NCBI GenBank assembly: GCA_026929865.2
Contig: CM049396.1
Location: 38,714,501 to 38,778,500 of the forward strand
DNA length: 64,000 bases
Direction: 5' to 3'
Source of the DNA: Hyperoplus lanceolatus
Lineage: Eukaryota; Chordata; Actinopteri; Uranoscopiformes; Ammodytidae
The position numbers and the translations under genes are program-made. Below are positions 44,826 to 57,019 of this stretch, piece by piece (positions within the stretch are counted from its first letter, which is position 1; each line of letters opens with the position of its first letter). The notes below the pieces were generated by a model. It was given only the letters and a program-made list of their open reading frames with translations, searched no databases and had not been told where the DNA came from.

Positions 44826-47800
44826 ATGAAGGGCAATCTTAATTTAATTAGTTGGAATGTCAAGGGGCTAAATCACCAAGTGAAAAGGGGTAAGGTCTTA
44901 ACCCACCTAAAACGGCTCAGGGCTGGAATAGTTTTCCTTCACGAAACCCACTTACATGACTCTGACCATGGGCGACTAAGTAAATGCTGGCGTGGACAAT
45001 TTTTTCATTCTAATTTCAGGGCTAAGGCCAGGGGCACAGCTATCCTTATTGATAGTAATATTCCTTTAGAGTCCTCAAACATTATATCAGATAAAAATGG
45101 ACGTTTTATTATTGTTTCAGGCAAACTTTACAATAAGTCAGTCATCTTGGCCAACGTCTACGCGCCTAACGTCGATGATGTAGAATTCTTTAAGAGATTT
45201 TTTTCTCAACTCCCTGATCTCAATTCCCATTCTCTTATTCTTGGTGGGGATTTTAATTGTTATCTAGATCCAGTCTTAGTAAGTAAGTAAGTAAGTAAAA
45301 TTTATTTATAAAAGCACATTTATAACAGTTTTCACTGACCAAAGTGCTGTACATAGTGCATTCAGTAGGCCAACATGAAGGTAAAATAACAACAACAACA
45401 ATAGAAAAAAAAAAAAAGATAAAAATACAAAATACATATAACCCGGACTTCCACACACAAACATATATAGTAGTGTAGAAGTCAGATAGCTAATGGGGAG
45501 GGAAAGCCAGTCTTAGATCGCTCTTCTCCCAAACCTGCTACTCTTAGCAGATCTGCAGGTTATATCAAATCATTTCTTACTGATTATAGCCTCTCTGATC
45601 CATACAGGTTTTTATACCCCACAGGAAGAGAATATTCATTCTTTTCACATGTTCACCACACTTACACCCGAATTGATTATTTTTTTGTTGATAATTCATT
45701 GATGTAAGACCTAAAGTCATGCAGTTATGAAAGTATTGTGATCTCAGATCACGCTCCTCTGCTCCTTCAACTGGCTTTCTCTGACGTTGAGTATACAAGA
45801 AGACAGTGGAGACTGGATCCATTGTTGCTCACAGATGAGAGTTTTCTTTCAAACATCTCTACACATATTAAAACTTTTTTGAGTATAAATAAAACACCAG
45901 ATGTGTCCATTGCAACAATTTGGGAAGCCCTGAAAGCCTATTTGAGAGGTGAAATTATATCATTTGCAGCATACAAAAATAAGTGTACAATAAGTGTATA
46001 AGTGTAAACAAACTGAAATTGCTGATCAGATTCTGAACATAGACAGACAATATGCTAACTCACCTTCATCTGAACTTTACAAAGAACGTTTAAAACTACA
46101 GACAGAATTCAACCTTCTTTCCTCTCGTCAGGTTGCTGACCAGTTGCTTAGGAGCAGAAGTACTTTTTACAAGCATGGTGACAAGATTGGCAAACTCCTG
46201 GCCAATCAACTGCGCGGATTCAGAGCGAAGCAACTCATCCCTGGAATACGGACAGTGGGTGTACAACATCAGATCAGAAATTGATAAACGAAAAGTTCAA
46301 AACATTCTATTCAAATTTGTATAGTTCTGATTGTACAGTAGACGCAGCGGTGATGGAAACCTTTTTCAGTAACCTAAACATGCCTTCCCTTTCTCAAGAC
46401 CTGAGACATAGCCTTGAGGCACCTATTACTCAGAGGGAAATTATTGCAGCAATAACATCTATGCAATCAGGCAAATCTCCTGGTCCAGACGGACTTCCAT
46501 CTGACTTTTTTAAGAAATTTTCAGCTGAATTATCGCCTTTTTTATGTTCAGTATTCTCAGACTTTTTTTGACTCAGGTAAACTCCCGCCTTCGTTCTACC
46601 AGGCCTGTATTTCCCTGTTGTTAAAAAAGGATAAAGATCCTCTAGATTGTGCATCATACCGACCAATTTCACTATTAAATACGGATGTGAAGATACTTAG
46701 CCCACAGATTGGAGGATGCTCTCCCCTCTATCATATCCCCCGACCAAACTGGGTTTATAAAGGGACGCCAATCATTTTATAATATCCGCCGGCTAATGAA
46801 CATTTTATATTCCCCCAGAAATATTGAATCAGAATGCCTCGCTTCTATGGATGCTGAAAAAGCATTTGATAGAGTAGAATGGAATTATTTGTTTTTCACC
46901 CTTGAGAAATTCGGTTTGGGTCCTGTTTTCACTTCTTGGGTTAAATTATTATATGCATGTCCTTCTGCCTCAGTATTAACAAACAGCCGTTACTCAAGTA
47001 GTTTTGATCTGCACCGTGGGACCCGGCAGGGTTGTCCTTTGAGCCCGCTCCTTTTTGCTATTGCAATCAAACCACTTGCGATTGCCATTCGCGGTAACAA
47101 ACAGATTCAGGGGATATGGAGAGGAGGAATTGAACATAAGGTATCATTATACGCCGATGACTTACTTTTGTTTGTCGCCAAGCCAGCCACCTCTTTACCG
47201 GAGGCACTTTCTGTGTTGGAGGTCTTTAGTCAGTTTTCTGGCTATAAACTTAACTTGAGCAAGAGCGAACTCTTTCCGATTAATAAAGAAGCTCTTAAAC
47301 TTGATTATACAGCTCTCCTACTCAAAGTGGTGACAGATCATCTGAGTTACCTTAGGGTATGTTTTACCAGAAATTTTAAAAACCTTTTAAATCGAACTTC
47401 CTCAAATTACTGGATCAGGCGAAGCAAATATTATCAAAGTGTTCTCCTCTGGCTTTCTCTCTCAAAGGTAGAATACATTCAATTAAAATGACATTACTCC
47501 CAAAGTTCCTATATCTATTCCAATTTCTCCCCATCTTTCTCCCCAAATCCTTTTTTCAGGCCCTTGACTCTTTAATGATAAATTATATTTGGAATGGTAA
47601 ACACCCTCGGTTACGGAAAGCTTTTCTTCAAAGACCCAAACAAACAGGTGGAATGGCCCTCCCTAATTTCCAATACTATTACTGGGCTGCTAATATCCGT
47701 TCTTTAGTGTTTTGGGTGCATTTTCACTTTGACGACTCAGCCCCAGTCTGGGTAACAATGGAGTCCAGCGCTATTAGCCCATTGTCTCTATCTGCCCTCT

Positions 47801-48836
47801 TAAGCGCCACACTTCCACTCTCTTCGGCTATACCCGACTGTAGTCCCGTGATTAAGCACTCCCTTCGAATCTGGACCCAATTTAGGAAGAATTTTGGAAT
47901 GCAGAATTTTTCACTTTTCAGCCCAATTGCAGCTAATCATTTATTTATTCCCTCGACGGTGGATGGTGCATTCAAGATCTGGCATACAAAAGGCTTGAAA
48001 TGCATCTGTGATTTATTTATTTGCTAGTTTTTCCCAATTGACAAAACATTTTGGTATCGAAAAGACACATGTTTTCCGATTTCTGCAAATCAGGCATTTT
48101 ACGCAGAAGTTAATTACCCAATTCCCTTATAAACCGCCAGCCAATCATGTCGATTTGTTTCTTTCTGTAAACCCCACATTAAAAGGCTCAATTTCTGTGT
48201 TTTTCAACCATATTTCAAAGTTGCATAGCCCCTCATTAGCAGCTATAAGAACCCTGTGGGAGCAGGACCTAGGTTCTGCCTTCACAGATCACATGTGGGA
48301 TTCAGTCCTGGATCGGATGCACTCTACCTCCATGTGCGCCCGACATGCTCTTGTGCAATTTAAAGTAGTACATCGTATCCACATATCTAAAACTAATTTA
48401 GCTCGTATGTTCCCCAATGTAGACCCGACCTGTGATAGCTGTAAGAGCGCACCGGCATCACTCTTTCACATGTACTGGTTGTGTCCCACCTTGACTGAGT
48501 TCTGGACATCAGTTTTTCAAACAATTTCTGAAGTACTTCAGCATCAAATTGAGCCGAACCCTTTCACTGCAATTTTTGGCATTGCTCCAAATAGGCTTGC
48601 CTAAAGTGAAGCTGAAGGTACTGGCCTTTACTTCATTACTTGCTCGTAGGGTTATCTTACTCAAGTGGAAAGATCCTGCTCCTCCTTCCCACTCACATTG
48701 GATTAGAGACATTATGGCATGTATGAATTTAGAGAAAATATGTTACATTACCCAGGGATCTGAGAATAAATTTGACAGAATTTGGCGCCCCTTCCTAAAT
48801 TATTTTAAAAAACCAACAATAATTATAGAAGAGTAG
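44826..48836 (+). pseudogene. LINE ORF2 (endonuclease, reverse transcriptase, zinc knuckle), broken
   Basis: The endonuclease opens MKGNLNLISWNVKGLNHQ and has FLHETHL, GGDFNCYLDP and, after an insertion, ISDHAPLLLQL; these are the APE-type nuclease motifs. The RT has SGKSPGPDGLPSDFF, TGFIKGRQSFYNIRRL, ASMDAEKAFDRVEWNY, GTRQGCPLSPLLF and SLYADDLLLF. The C-terminus has CDSCKSAP...H...C. The order and spacing are those of L1/Tx1 ORF2 (about 1250 residues). The frame changes at least six times (for example near 45990, 46280, 46570, 47490, 48010 and 48590) and a 227-bp insertion interrupts the endonuclease. Confidence 0.92.
45280..45506 (-). mobile_element. LINE/SINE tail fragment inserted in the LINE endonuclease, 10-bp duplication
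   Basis: CCAGTCTTAG is repeated at 45270-45279 and 45507-45516, and the LINE reads through on either side. The insert begins (TAAG)n and has AATTTATTTATAAAAGCACA and CCAAAGTGCTGTACAT, the reverse complement of an L2/Rex1-like 3' end with (CTTA)n tail. It is 5'-truncated. Confidence 0.85.
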
Positions 48837-49056
48837 CTACCCCCTCCCCTCTTTTATTTGATTTAATTTTATTTCTTTATGTGTTTTTTTTTCACATTGA
48901 TTGCTTGTTTTTGTTTCTCGTGGTGTGTGTTTCGTGTTGTTGGGTGTGAGGGTGGGATGTGGGTGGGGTATGTTCGGGAGAAAAAGAGGGAAAAATTTGT
49001 ACTCGCTGTGCTACAATTCCGTTGTTACTAACATTTAATAAAAAAACCTTTGAAAG

Positions 49057-50376
49057 AAAAAGGCGACAATTCGGCTGAAAATGTCTTAAAAAAGTCAGAA
49101 GGAAATCCGTCTGGACCAGGAGATTTGCCTGATTGCATAGATGTTATTGCTGCAATAATTTCCCTCTGAGTAATAGGTGCCTCAAGGCTATGTCTCAGGT
49201 CCTGAGAAAGGGAAGGCATGTTTAGGTTACTGAAAAAGGTTTCCATCACCGTTGCGTCTACTGTACAATCAGAACTATACAAATTTGAATAGAATGTTTT
49301 GAACTTTTCGTTTATCAATTTCTGATCTGATGTTGCACACCCACTGTCTATCCGTATTCCAGGGATGAGTTGCTTCACTCTAAATCCGCGCAGTTGATTG
49401 GCCAGGAGTTTACCAATCTTGTCACCATGCTCGTAAAAAGTACTTCTGCTCCTAAGCAGCTGGTCAGCAACTTGACGAGAGGAAAGAAGGTTGAATTCTG
49501 TCTGAAGTTTTAAACGTTCTTTGTAAAGTTCAGATGAAGGTGAATTATCATATTGTCTGTCTATGTTCAGAATCTGATCAGCAATTTCAGTTTGTTTCTG
49601 TTTTGTACACTTATTTTTGTATGCTGCAAATGATATAATTTCACCTCTCAAATAGGCTTTCAGGGCTTCCCAAATTGTTGCATTGGACACATCTGGTGTT
49701 TTATTTATACTCAAAAAAGTTTTAATATGTTTAGAGATGTGTGAAAGAAAACTCTCATCTGTGAGCAACAATGGATCCAGTCTCCACTGTCTTCTTGTAT
49801 ACTCAACGTCAGAGAAAGCCAGTTGAAGGAGCAGAGGAGCATGATCTGAGATCACAATACTATCATAACTGCATGACTTTAGGTCTGACATCAATGAATT
49901 ATCAACAAAAAATAATCAATTCGGGTGTAAGTGTGGTGGACATGTGAAAAGAATGAATATTCTCTTCCTGTGGGGTATAAAAACCTGTATGGATCAGAGA
50001 GGCTATAATCAGTAAGAAATGATTTGATATAACCTGCAGATCTGCTGAGAGTGGCGGGTTTGGGGGAAGAGCGATCTAAGACTGGATCTAGATAACAATT
50101 AAAATCCCCACCAAGAATAAGAGAATGGGAATGGAGATCGGGGAGTTGAGAAAAAAATCTCTTAAAGAATTCTACATCATCGACGTTAGGCGCGTAGACG
50201 TTGGCCAAGATGACTGACTTATTGTAAAGTTTGCCTGAAACAATAATAAAACGTCCATTTTTATCTGATATAATGTTTGAGGACTCAAAAGGAACATTAC
50301 TATCAATAAGGATAGCTGCACCCCTGGCCTTAGCCCTGAAATTAGAATGAAAAAATTGTCCACGCCAGCATTTATT
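49057..50376 (-). pseudogene. LINE ORF2, endonuclease to start of RT (5' half of antisense LINE)
   Basis: Two frames on the minus strand: 49891-50391 carries NKCWRGQFFHSNFRAKARGA, SVILANVYAPNVDD and GGDFNCYLDP; 49028-49894 carries ISDHAPLLLQLAFSDVEYTR, the linker helix region and SGKSPGPDGFPSDFF at the RT start. It lacks the first part of the endonuclease (5' truncation) and has one frame change near 49893. It ends where the + strand LINE begins. Confidence 0.9.
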
Positions 50377-50389
50377 TTGAAAGTAATTC

Positions 50390-52446
50390 AATTGTGAACA
50401 GGATTTGTTTCACTGGCCTCTGCTAATAGTGTACAACTTCTCCACCTTCACTACCTGTGTATATTTCGATACTTACCTTATATTAAAACATGAAATCTGT
50501 GCATCCACATTGAAAAACAAAGCAAGTTGACTAGCATTTGTAATTGTTGCATATCACTGAGCCACTTGATTAAAGTGGAGATGGCTCTGTCTGCGCTAAA
50601 CAGAGGGCTGCGCCGCACGCTGGAGTGATTGATTCATCCGGCATGAATGGAGGGAGCACCGTCAACACAGCTCAATAATAGCGGCCCTCGTCTAGCTAGG
50701 CCAGAGACAACAAACAAGGAAGCACATGTCAGGGCTGAGAGCAACACTGTGGCTCATGGACCATTTGTTTGAGAGATAAGACCACCCGGGGTTACTCTCT
50801 AGCCAGCTCAGGTGTGGAGTCAAATGTCCACAACTGGCAGTGGCAGCAGCAATATCCATCCACCCTGACTGCAATGAAATACATTTTGATTTGTGTCACC
50901 CTGAGTGGACTTGATAGCTTGATTACTTTTATTGAAGGAGAAAAAAAGAGAGGTACAGAAAATGACCCAAATTTGTCAAGCTTTTGATCAGGCACAGCCA
51001 ATGTGTTGCAACTCCATTTTCCAAGGCGAATTTCATCCCGTTTGAATGAAAGGTAGCTCAGGACCCAACGGTGGGGATGATGATGGCTCCTTAGGTAGAG
51101 CGTTTGGTGTCTGCACTATTGTGTTACCAAGATGGATGGCGTTGTAAAACAACCCTCCCAAGAAGTAGAGACAGACAACCCTCCTTGCACCACACCCCCT
51201 CTGGGAGCACATCATCATCTGTGTGTGTCTGTGGCTGACATGAGTTACGCCTATGTGTGTGAAAGTCCTTGTGGGCCCATTTAAAAGCCCCTTTATTCTG
51301 GTTGACATGAGCACAGGGACTGTGCGCTGCCACCACCCCTGCAGGCGATGGCTCTCTCTCTCTCTCTCTCTCTCCCCCCGGGGGTTCCACACATTGATTA
51401 AGTGACAGCAGGCTCTGTTGCCGTTTTTCAATTTAAAGTGGCCTCCATATTCCAACCATTAGTGCAGCCTGACCGGGGGAGAAACCAAGCCGGCCAAGCT
51501 TGCCACTTCAAGTCACTTCTTCTGCAATTAATACTCCCTGCCTGACGGAAATTTTTCAAGAGACTTTAGGCCGTGTTTTAATGAACACAGTTGATGAATT
51601 ATACAAGACCGTAATTAATGTGATGTATATGCTCTGTTTTGACACACATGTAGTAAGCGTGACCTTTTGACCCTCAAGGTTCTAAGAAAGTGGAATGTGT
51701 GCTAATTAGCCCATTAGCAGCAGCACATGTCCGTTAAGGCAAGTCTTCTAAGGCTCGTGATATACAGTATTTTCCCAAAACCCCATTGCATGTGCATGAA
51801 CAAACGGTTGCAACACGTGCAGCAATGTTCATTTGCTACCCTGCGTTCTTCCGTTGCTATGAAAAAGAAAGATCGCTAGGGGACAGATCATGGCCAAATC
51901 ATCTCCAGAAGCTCAAGAATATATTTCTAAGATTTTTTATCAAAATGCACAATTGAAGCCAAAGTCAGCATGGCATGCGGGAGCTCATTCTTGACCATGG
52001 AAATAGTAGTCTGACAAATTGAATGGAATAATTTTTGTTATACTGTGAGCTACTTTGCTTTCGTACTGAGAGCTAGATGAGAAGATCAATAGTAATTAGT
52101 ATAAAATCGCCACTACTGGAGTAGGAGTGGAGTACATGACCCTCAGAAACATTTCATTTCATTTCATTTTACGTGCTGATCAAACAAACTAGATATTACA
52201 TTATTAGTGAGATTTTGTCGAGCTGGTAGTTTTACATTTTTCTTATTGATTTATGATGACTTATGGTAGCCTAGGCTATTGATCTTTCCATGTAGGTCTC
52301 AGCAGGAAAGAGAGCAAATGAGCTTTCAAAGTAGTGATGCCTTTCACTCAAGGTCCACTTACAAGTTTCTTTCAGGAGTTTTCCACCATCTCCAACATGT
52401 GTAATGATCTCAAGTATGGTGCCTCCCTGAAGCAGCACCATCCTAC
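50390..52446. other. Intergenic, no gene recognised
   Basis: No coding exon or transposon end seen. A CT repeat is at 51350-51374 and TTTCATTTCATTTCAT at 52141-52157. The stretch 51540-51740 looks non-repetitive and could be regulatory, but nothing in the sequence proves it. Confidence 0.4.
51350..51374 (+). repeat. (CT)n microsatellite
   Basis: Pure CT run followed by CCCCCCGGGGG. Confidence 0.95.
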
Positions 52447-52799
52447 ACTCACCGGCCACTTTATTAGGTACACCGGTATACAGTGCATACGAAAAGTATT
52501 CACAGCACTTCACTTTTTCCACATTTCGTTATGTTACAGCCTGGAATAACGCTGGATTCAATTCTTTTTTTTTTCTCAACATTTTAGACATAATACCACA
52601 TAATGACAACATGACATTTCTTTTTGCAAATTTAGTAGAAATAAAGAACGAAAATAAAATAAATGTACATAAGTATTCACAGCCTTTGATCAATACTTTG
52701 TTGTGGCACCAGGATAAAGCATGTCTGAATCATCTGAAACTGGTTTCTCTAAGATGACAATGAGTTGACTGTACTCCAATGGCCAACACAGTCACCAGG
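52447..52799. mobile_element. Mosaic of two Tc1-like transposons
   Basis: 52447-52475 (CTCACCGGCCACTTTATTAG then GTACACC) is the terminal repeat of one Tc1 family. At 52481 a second family begins (CAGTGCATACGAAAAGTATT, preceded by TA) and runs to about 52720 with AAGTATTCACAGCCTTTG. From about 52725 to 52799 the first family seems to resume with transposase-like sequence (TGACAATGAGTTGACTGTAC, then CAACACAGTCACCAG). Both are truncated. Confidence 0.65.
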
Positions 52800-53060
52800 G
52801 GCCGTATTCACAAAACATTTTATCTTAGCGCTAAGAGTACTCCTAAGGAGCACTAAAAGTTCTTAGTAAGGAGTCATTTCTTAAAACCTATTCACAAAGC
52901 TGATAAGACCAACTTTTACTAAGGAATGGGAGGGACTCCTAAGCTAAGACTAGAGGGCGGGGTTGACCCTGTTGCTATGGATGATGTCATGTTCATACCT
53001 TCTATGCCCACAGTGATTGGCTGAGAGGGAATGAGAGCTAAGAGTGAATTTATGATAGAA
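52800..53060. mobile_element. DNA transposon end, GGGCCGTATTCACAAA type
   Basis: GGGCCGTATTCACAAAACATT followed by repeated CTTAG/CTAAG and CTCCTAAG motifs and GGAATGGGAGGGACTCCTAAG matches a common fish TIR transposon end, possibly Harbinger-like. The right end was not found, so the limit is arbitrary. Confidence 0.4.
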
Positions 53061-54198
53061 ACACTCATAATCGGGTAACTAAACAAATAAGACTTCAACA
53101 GGACTTTTAAACTGCATGTAAACACCTTTATCCGATCTACTTCGCACACAAATCGGCACAATAACGGACAAGAGAAGTCGGATAAGAACACCTAGATAAC
53201 TTGTTCATAGTCGGCATTCTTTGCTCTTGATATTGCCATTTGTCTGCTGAGTCATGTTCATTTCAGAAACGAACATTGCTAACCATTTTGCACAAGGAAT
53301 GCATAGCTAAAAGTAAGTATATGGGCTTAAGACTTCAAATGCCATCTGTTCTGTTTGCAGAGAAGAATTTGACCATTAGACCTAACACATGCACTCGTTT
53401 GAAATCATCCAATGTCTTTTTGTGTGAAAATGAAGGCGAAACACTGCAGATGAATACGGTCCAATTTTGAACTTTAAGATATTTTTAAACTTTGCCAGTT
53501 GATAGCTTAAATTATTTTTTTTTGTATTACAATGTTTCTAAAAAAAATGTAATACATATGAAAATGACCAATATCTTATGCATACATATCTTTGAAAATC
53601 TAGAGGTTGGATAATGCCGGCGTTATAATTTGAGATAATGGCCGTTAAAAAGATGGTTGTATAGGAGAAATATACAGACTGAAATAGAGGTTTAACCCCC
53701 GTCCCCCAATGCTTAAAAAACAATGTTTTTGCCTGCAGGGTCTCACCTTAAGAGCCATTTGGCCCTTATTAGCTCTATAACAGCAGTGTGTCAACCATGA
53801 CATTGAGTGCCCTATACTGTGTATAGAATGTTTAAATTACCTCAATGAGGTGATAATGCAGTCTCTCTCCCTTGTTTCTTTCTTCTGTTTTTGTTTTTAA
53901 TTGGGAAAGGCAGCATCAAGGTGAGTATGGTCCCTGCCCCCTTTCCCTAACACACACACACTCTCTGTGTGTTGATTGTAATACAAAACTCAATCTCCTC
54001 CCCCCGTTCCTGAGAGGCAAAGTGATTCTGGTTGCTTGAAAAGATGAATAGCCTTCAAGAAGAAATGAATCAGGGGCTCTCCAAGGCCTGACCCCCTTCT
54101 GATGGGCGTGCAAACAAAAATCTTTTTTGTGCCCCTCTTCTCTTTTTATTAATTTTTTACACTTTATTGTAGGATCAAAAATTAATCTGACATCCTAC

Positions 54199-54230
54199 GT
54201 GTGTGTATGTGTGTGTGTGTGTGTGTGTGT
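54199..54230 (+). repeat. (GT)n microsatellite
   Basis: GT run with one TATG unit. Confidence 0.95.
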
Positions 54231-54627
54231 AATGCATTATCATATATGCATTATTTTACTAGCATGTTGATTTTCTTTTCATTCCAGTCCAATTCAGGTG
54301 GTTATTGGCTTCAGAATGACATGAGAACATTGATGATGGTATATGGGACAGATTAGAGTCCACCCAGTCCCTTTCTACCTGCTGAAATACCTTATTTATT
54401 TGACTAAAATAATTTTTTGGCACCAGATCGGCGCTGACTCAAAGGCAGATGGCTGTTCTCTTTAGCTCATCCTTCAAGGCTTTGTAGGCGTATAAATGGT
54501 GATGAGGAAAGGAGTGCATGATGAGACGTGTCGCTGTCTCTCCGGCTGACAGGGAGGGATTATCTAAATGAGTTGTTTTCATGCTCTTATTTACATAAGA
54601 AAGAGTAAAATACCTCCCTTTCCGCTT

Positions 54628-54651
54628 TGTGTGTGTGTGTGTGCGTGTGTG

Positions 54652-54741
<90 letters not shown>

Positions 54742-54759
54742 TGAGTGAGAGAGAGAGAG
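54628..54759 (+). repeat. Long (GT)n(GA)n microsatellite
   Basis: About 110 bases of GT with a few GC variants, ending in GAGTGAGTGAGAGAGAGAG. Confidence 0.97.
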
Positions 54760-57019
54760 TGTTCTGTGCAGTGCTGACAGCGCAGGCATCCACCGCTTCT
54801 CGTCTGTAGCGCTGCCTGGGCGATTCCCTCTAATTGGTGTGAGCAATGTCCGTTAAATCACTTAATAACTCTCAGTGGACACATGCTATCAGGCAGATTA
54901 ATGTTGCAAATTGACCCTGCCTTGCTACAGCCCCAGTGTGTGTGGTTGTTCATAAAACCTTGTTAAGTGTGTTGGGGTTGCAGGTAAGTGTCAGAAGAGA
55001 GTCACCTGGAAGAGTGACCTTGACTAACCTGTTTAGATCTTAATGTATAGCTTTGGTATGGTTATCTTGTTTTCATTAGTTACATTTATCTTGTGATTAG
55101 GGGGCAGCAAAGCTGGTTAACTCCTTATCTAAAAAAAGGGTGTTACCTTGAGATAGCGTGATAATTAACTCGTAATCTCTAGATAGCGGTAATAAGTAAT
55201 GAGTGGAAAAGAGCTTTGTTATCTTGGGATCACAAATTTAGAAAACTCTGTGCTTGGCCGCTCTTGGCTTCCATACATTATGACAGACGCTTATGAAGCG
55301 CCTCAAAATTTCACACCAGTAAACGACAACTATTTCTAAACTCATATCGCTTTTACTGTCTGGAGCCTGCTCTCCCTTATAGTCCATCGCGGTTGTTCCT
55401 TATTATGTGAGCCAGTCCACACTTGAGCTTACGTCTCTTGTCGCCTTCCCAAAAAAGGATCCGGATCTTGTGTTTGTTTTCATAGCTAAAACAGCTGTCT
55501 AACACGATTAATATTTCAGTGAGATGACTGCGCTGGAGGGAACCGCTGAGTGCTAGGGGATTTGGAAACAACAAACCAGCACTGTTGCTTCCTGGCGTTC
55601 TCCCTCCCTCCCTCCCTCGCTCTCTCTCGGCTGCGTGTGCTGTGTACACACTCGCCTCCTTCCCAGGGCCGGCGGTAGACAGGGGCCAGGGGTGGGTCGT
55701 GCCCACCCAATCAATTTATTTTTTATTTTTTGTGGAAGTCCAGACCCACTATCGGATGGACCTGTTCATTCGCTGTCAAAGAAAATGTCAAATAAAATTC
55801 AGACAATTAATTAATACTAAATAATATACCATTACCATGCATTGCTTCTAATTGTATTATTGGGTGGACAGCCTGCCTCCAAGTTACCCACCCGCTTATA
55901 GTGGTCACTGGTCAGCAGAGCCGGCCCGAGGCATAAGCAAAATGAGCGGTTGCTTAGGGTCACGACTGCCAGGGGTGCCCCCCCCCCCCACCCAATTTTT
56001 TTTTTATTAATTTTTTTTTGTTTGTGTGTTTGATATCAACATCACAACATCATATTATGTAAATGTAAAGTATGTAGTATGTAATCACTGAATTTAAATG
56101 AATTCATTATATTACAGAAATATATGTCCCGTAAAAGAAAAAGAGCATCAAGCCCATCCCAGAGGACCCTGCATAATATTTTATTTCAAATTTATATTTC
56201 TATGGAAAATCCATGTGTCTTTCTTCAATAGCTTCTAATTCATCCGACCCAGTGTCTCCAAATTATTTGTTCACACAAAATTCCTCAGATTTAGCCTCTT
56301 AATTTTCCTCTCAAAGTGCACCAGATTCATGCATTTCACTTTAAAAAGGTAAAAATAAATCTTCCGGGGGGGCATACCCCTGGACCCCCCTAGCAGGGTT
56401 GTGACCTCGGCTGGCTACTATTTTCACCCAGCTGGACATCGGAGGCAATACTGGAAAGACTATATACAGTTATATGAAAAAGTTTGGGACCCCCTTCTAA
56501 TTTTTGGGACTTTTGTTCATCATTAGCTGGGATTTCAAAGAAGCAAATTCCTTTTCATATATGACATACCTTAGGTAAACAGAAGCAATTCAGCAGTGTC
56601 ATTTTGTTTATTGGAATAATAGAAAATATGCAATAGGCATCATAACAAAATTTGACTGGTGCATAAATTTGGGCACCCCAACAGAAAAATTACATCAGTA
56701 CTTAGTTGAGCCTCCTTTTGCAAAAATAACAGCCTCTAGACGCCTTCGGTAGCCTGTGATGAGTGTCTAGATCCTGGATGTAGGTATTTTGAACATTCTT
56801 ACATACTAAAGCGATCCAGTTCAGTTAAATGTGATGGCTGCCGAGCATGGAAAGCCTGCTTCAAATCATCCCATAGATTTTCGATGATATTCAAATCATT
56901 GGATGGCCATATCAGAACATTGTACTTTTGAACTGTGTTAAGGGTCATTGTCTTGTTGGAATATCCAACCCCTGCGCAACTTCAACTTTGTGACTGATGC
57001 TTGAACATTATCCTGAATA

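Larger units (their letters stand above)
43606..49056 (+). mobile_element. L1/Tx1-type LINE, + strand, inserted into the antisense LINE
   Basis: Near-complete ORF2 (44826-48836) with 3' UTR and an AATAAAAAAACCTTTGAAAG end at 49037-49056, matching the 3' end of the antisense copy. About 460 bases of T-rich 5' sequence precede ORF2, not counting a 759-bp transposon (43767-44525). No ORF1 was found. It replaces about 40 bases of the target LINE and no clear target duplication is seen. Amino-acid differences from the antisense copy are few, so both are fairly young. Confidence 0.88.
41072..50376 (-). mobile_element. L1/Tx1-type LINE, antisense, split by a second LINE; 13-bp target duplication
   Basis: Two collinear halves of one LINE on the minus strand lie at 41072-43605 (3' half) and 49057-50376 (5' half). 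TTGAAAGTAATTC is repeated exactly at 41059-41071 and 50377-50389, the outer target duplication of the pair. The 5' end is truncated inside the endonuclease domain (near KCWRGQFF). The two halves stop about 40 bases apart in the LINE sequence, where a + strand LINE intervenes (43606-49056). Confidence 0.9.
53061..55663. other. Intergenic, no gene recognised
   Basis: Besides two GT microsatellites and a (CCCT)n run at 55601-55618, nothing was identified. Short open frames have no family features. Confidence 0.45.

Noticed and set aside
41072-50376. LINE with inverted 5' segment from twin priming
   Set aside because: Twin priming gives one inverted 5' part of a single copy. Here two antisense halves flank a nearly complete sense copy with its own 3' end, and a 13-bp duplication encloses all, so nested insertion explains it better.
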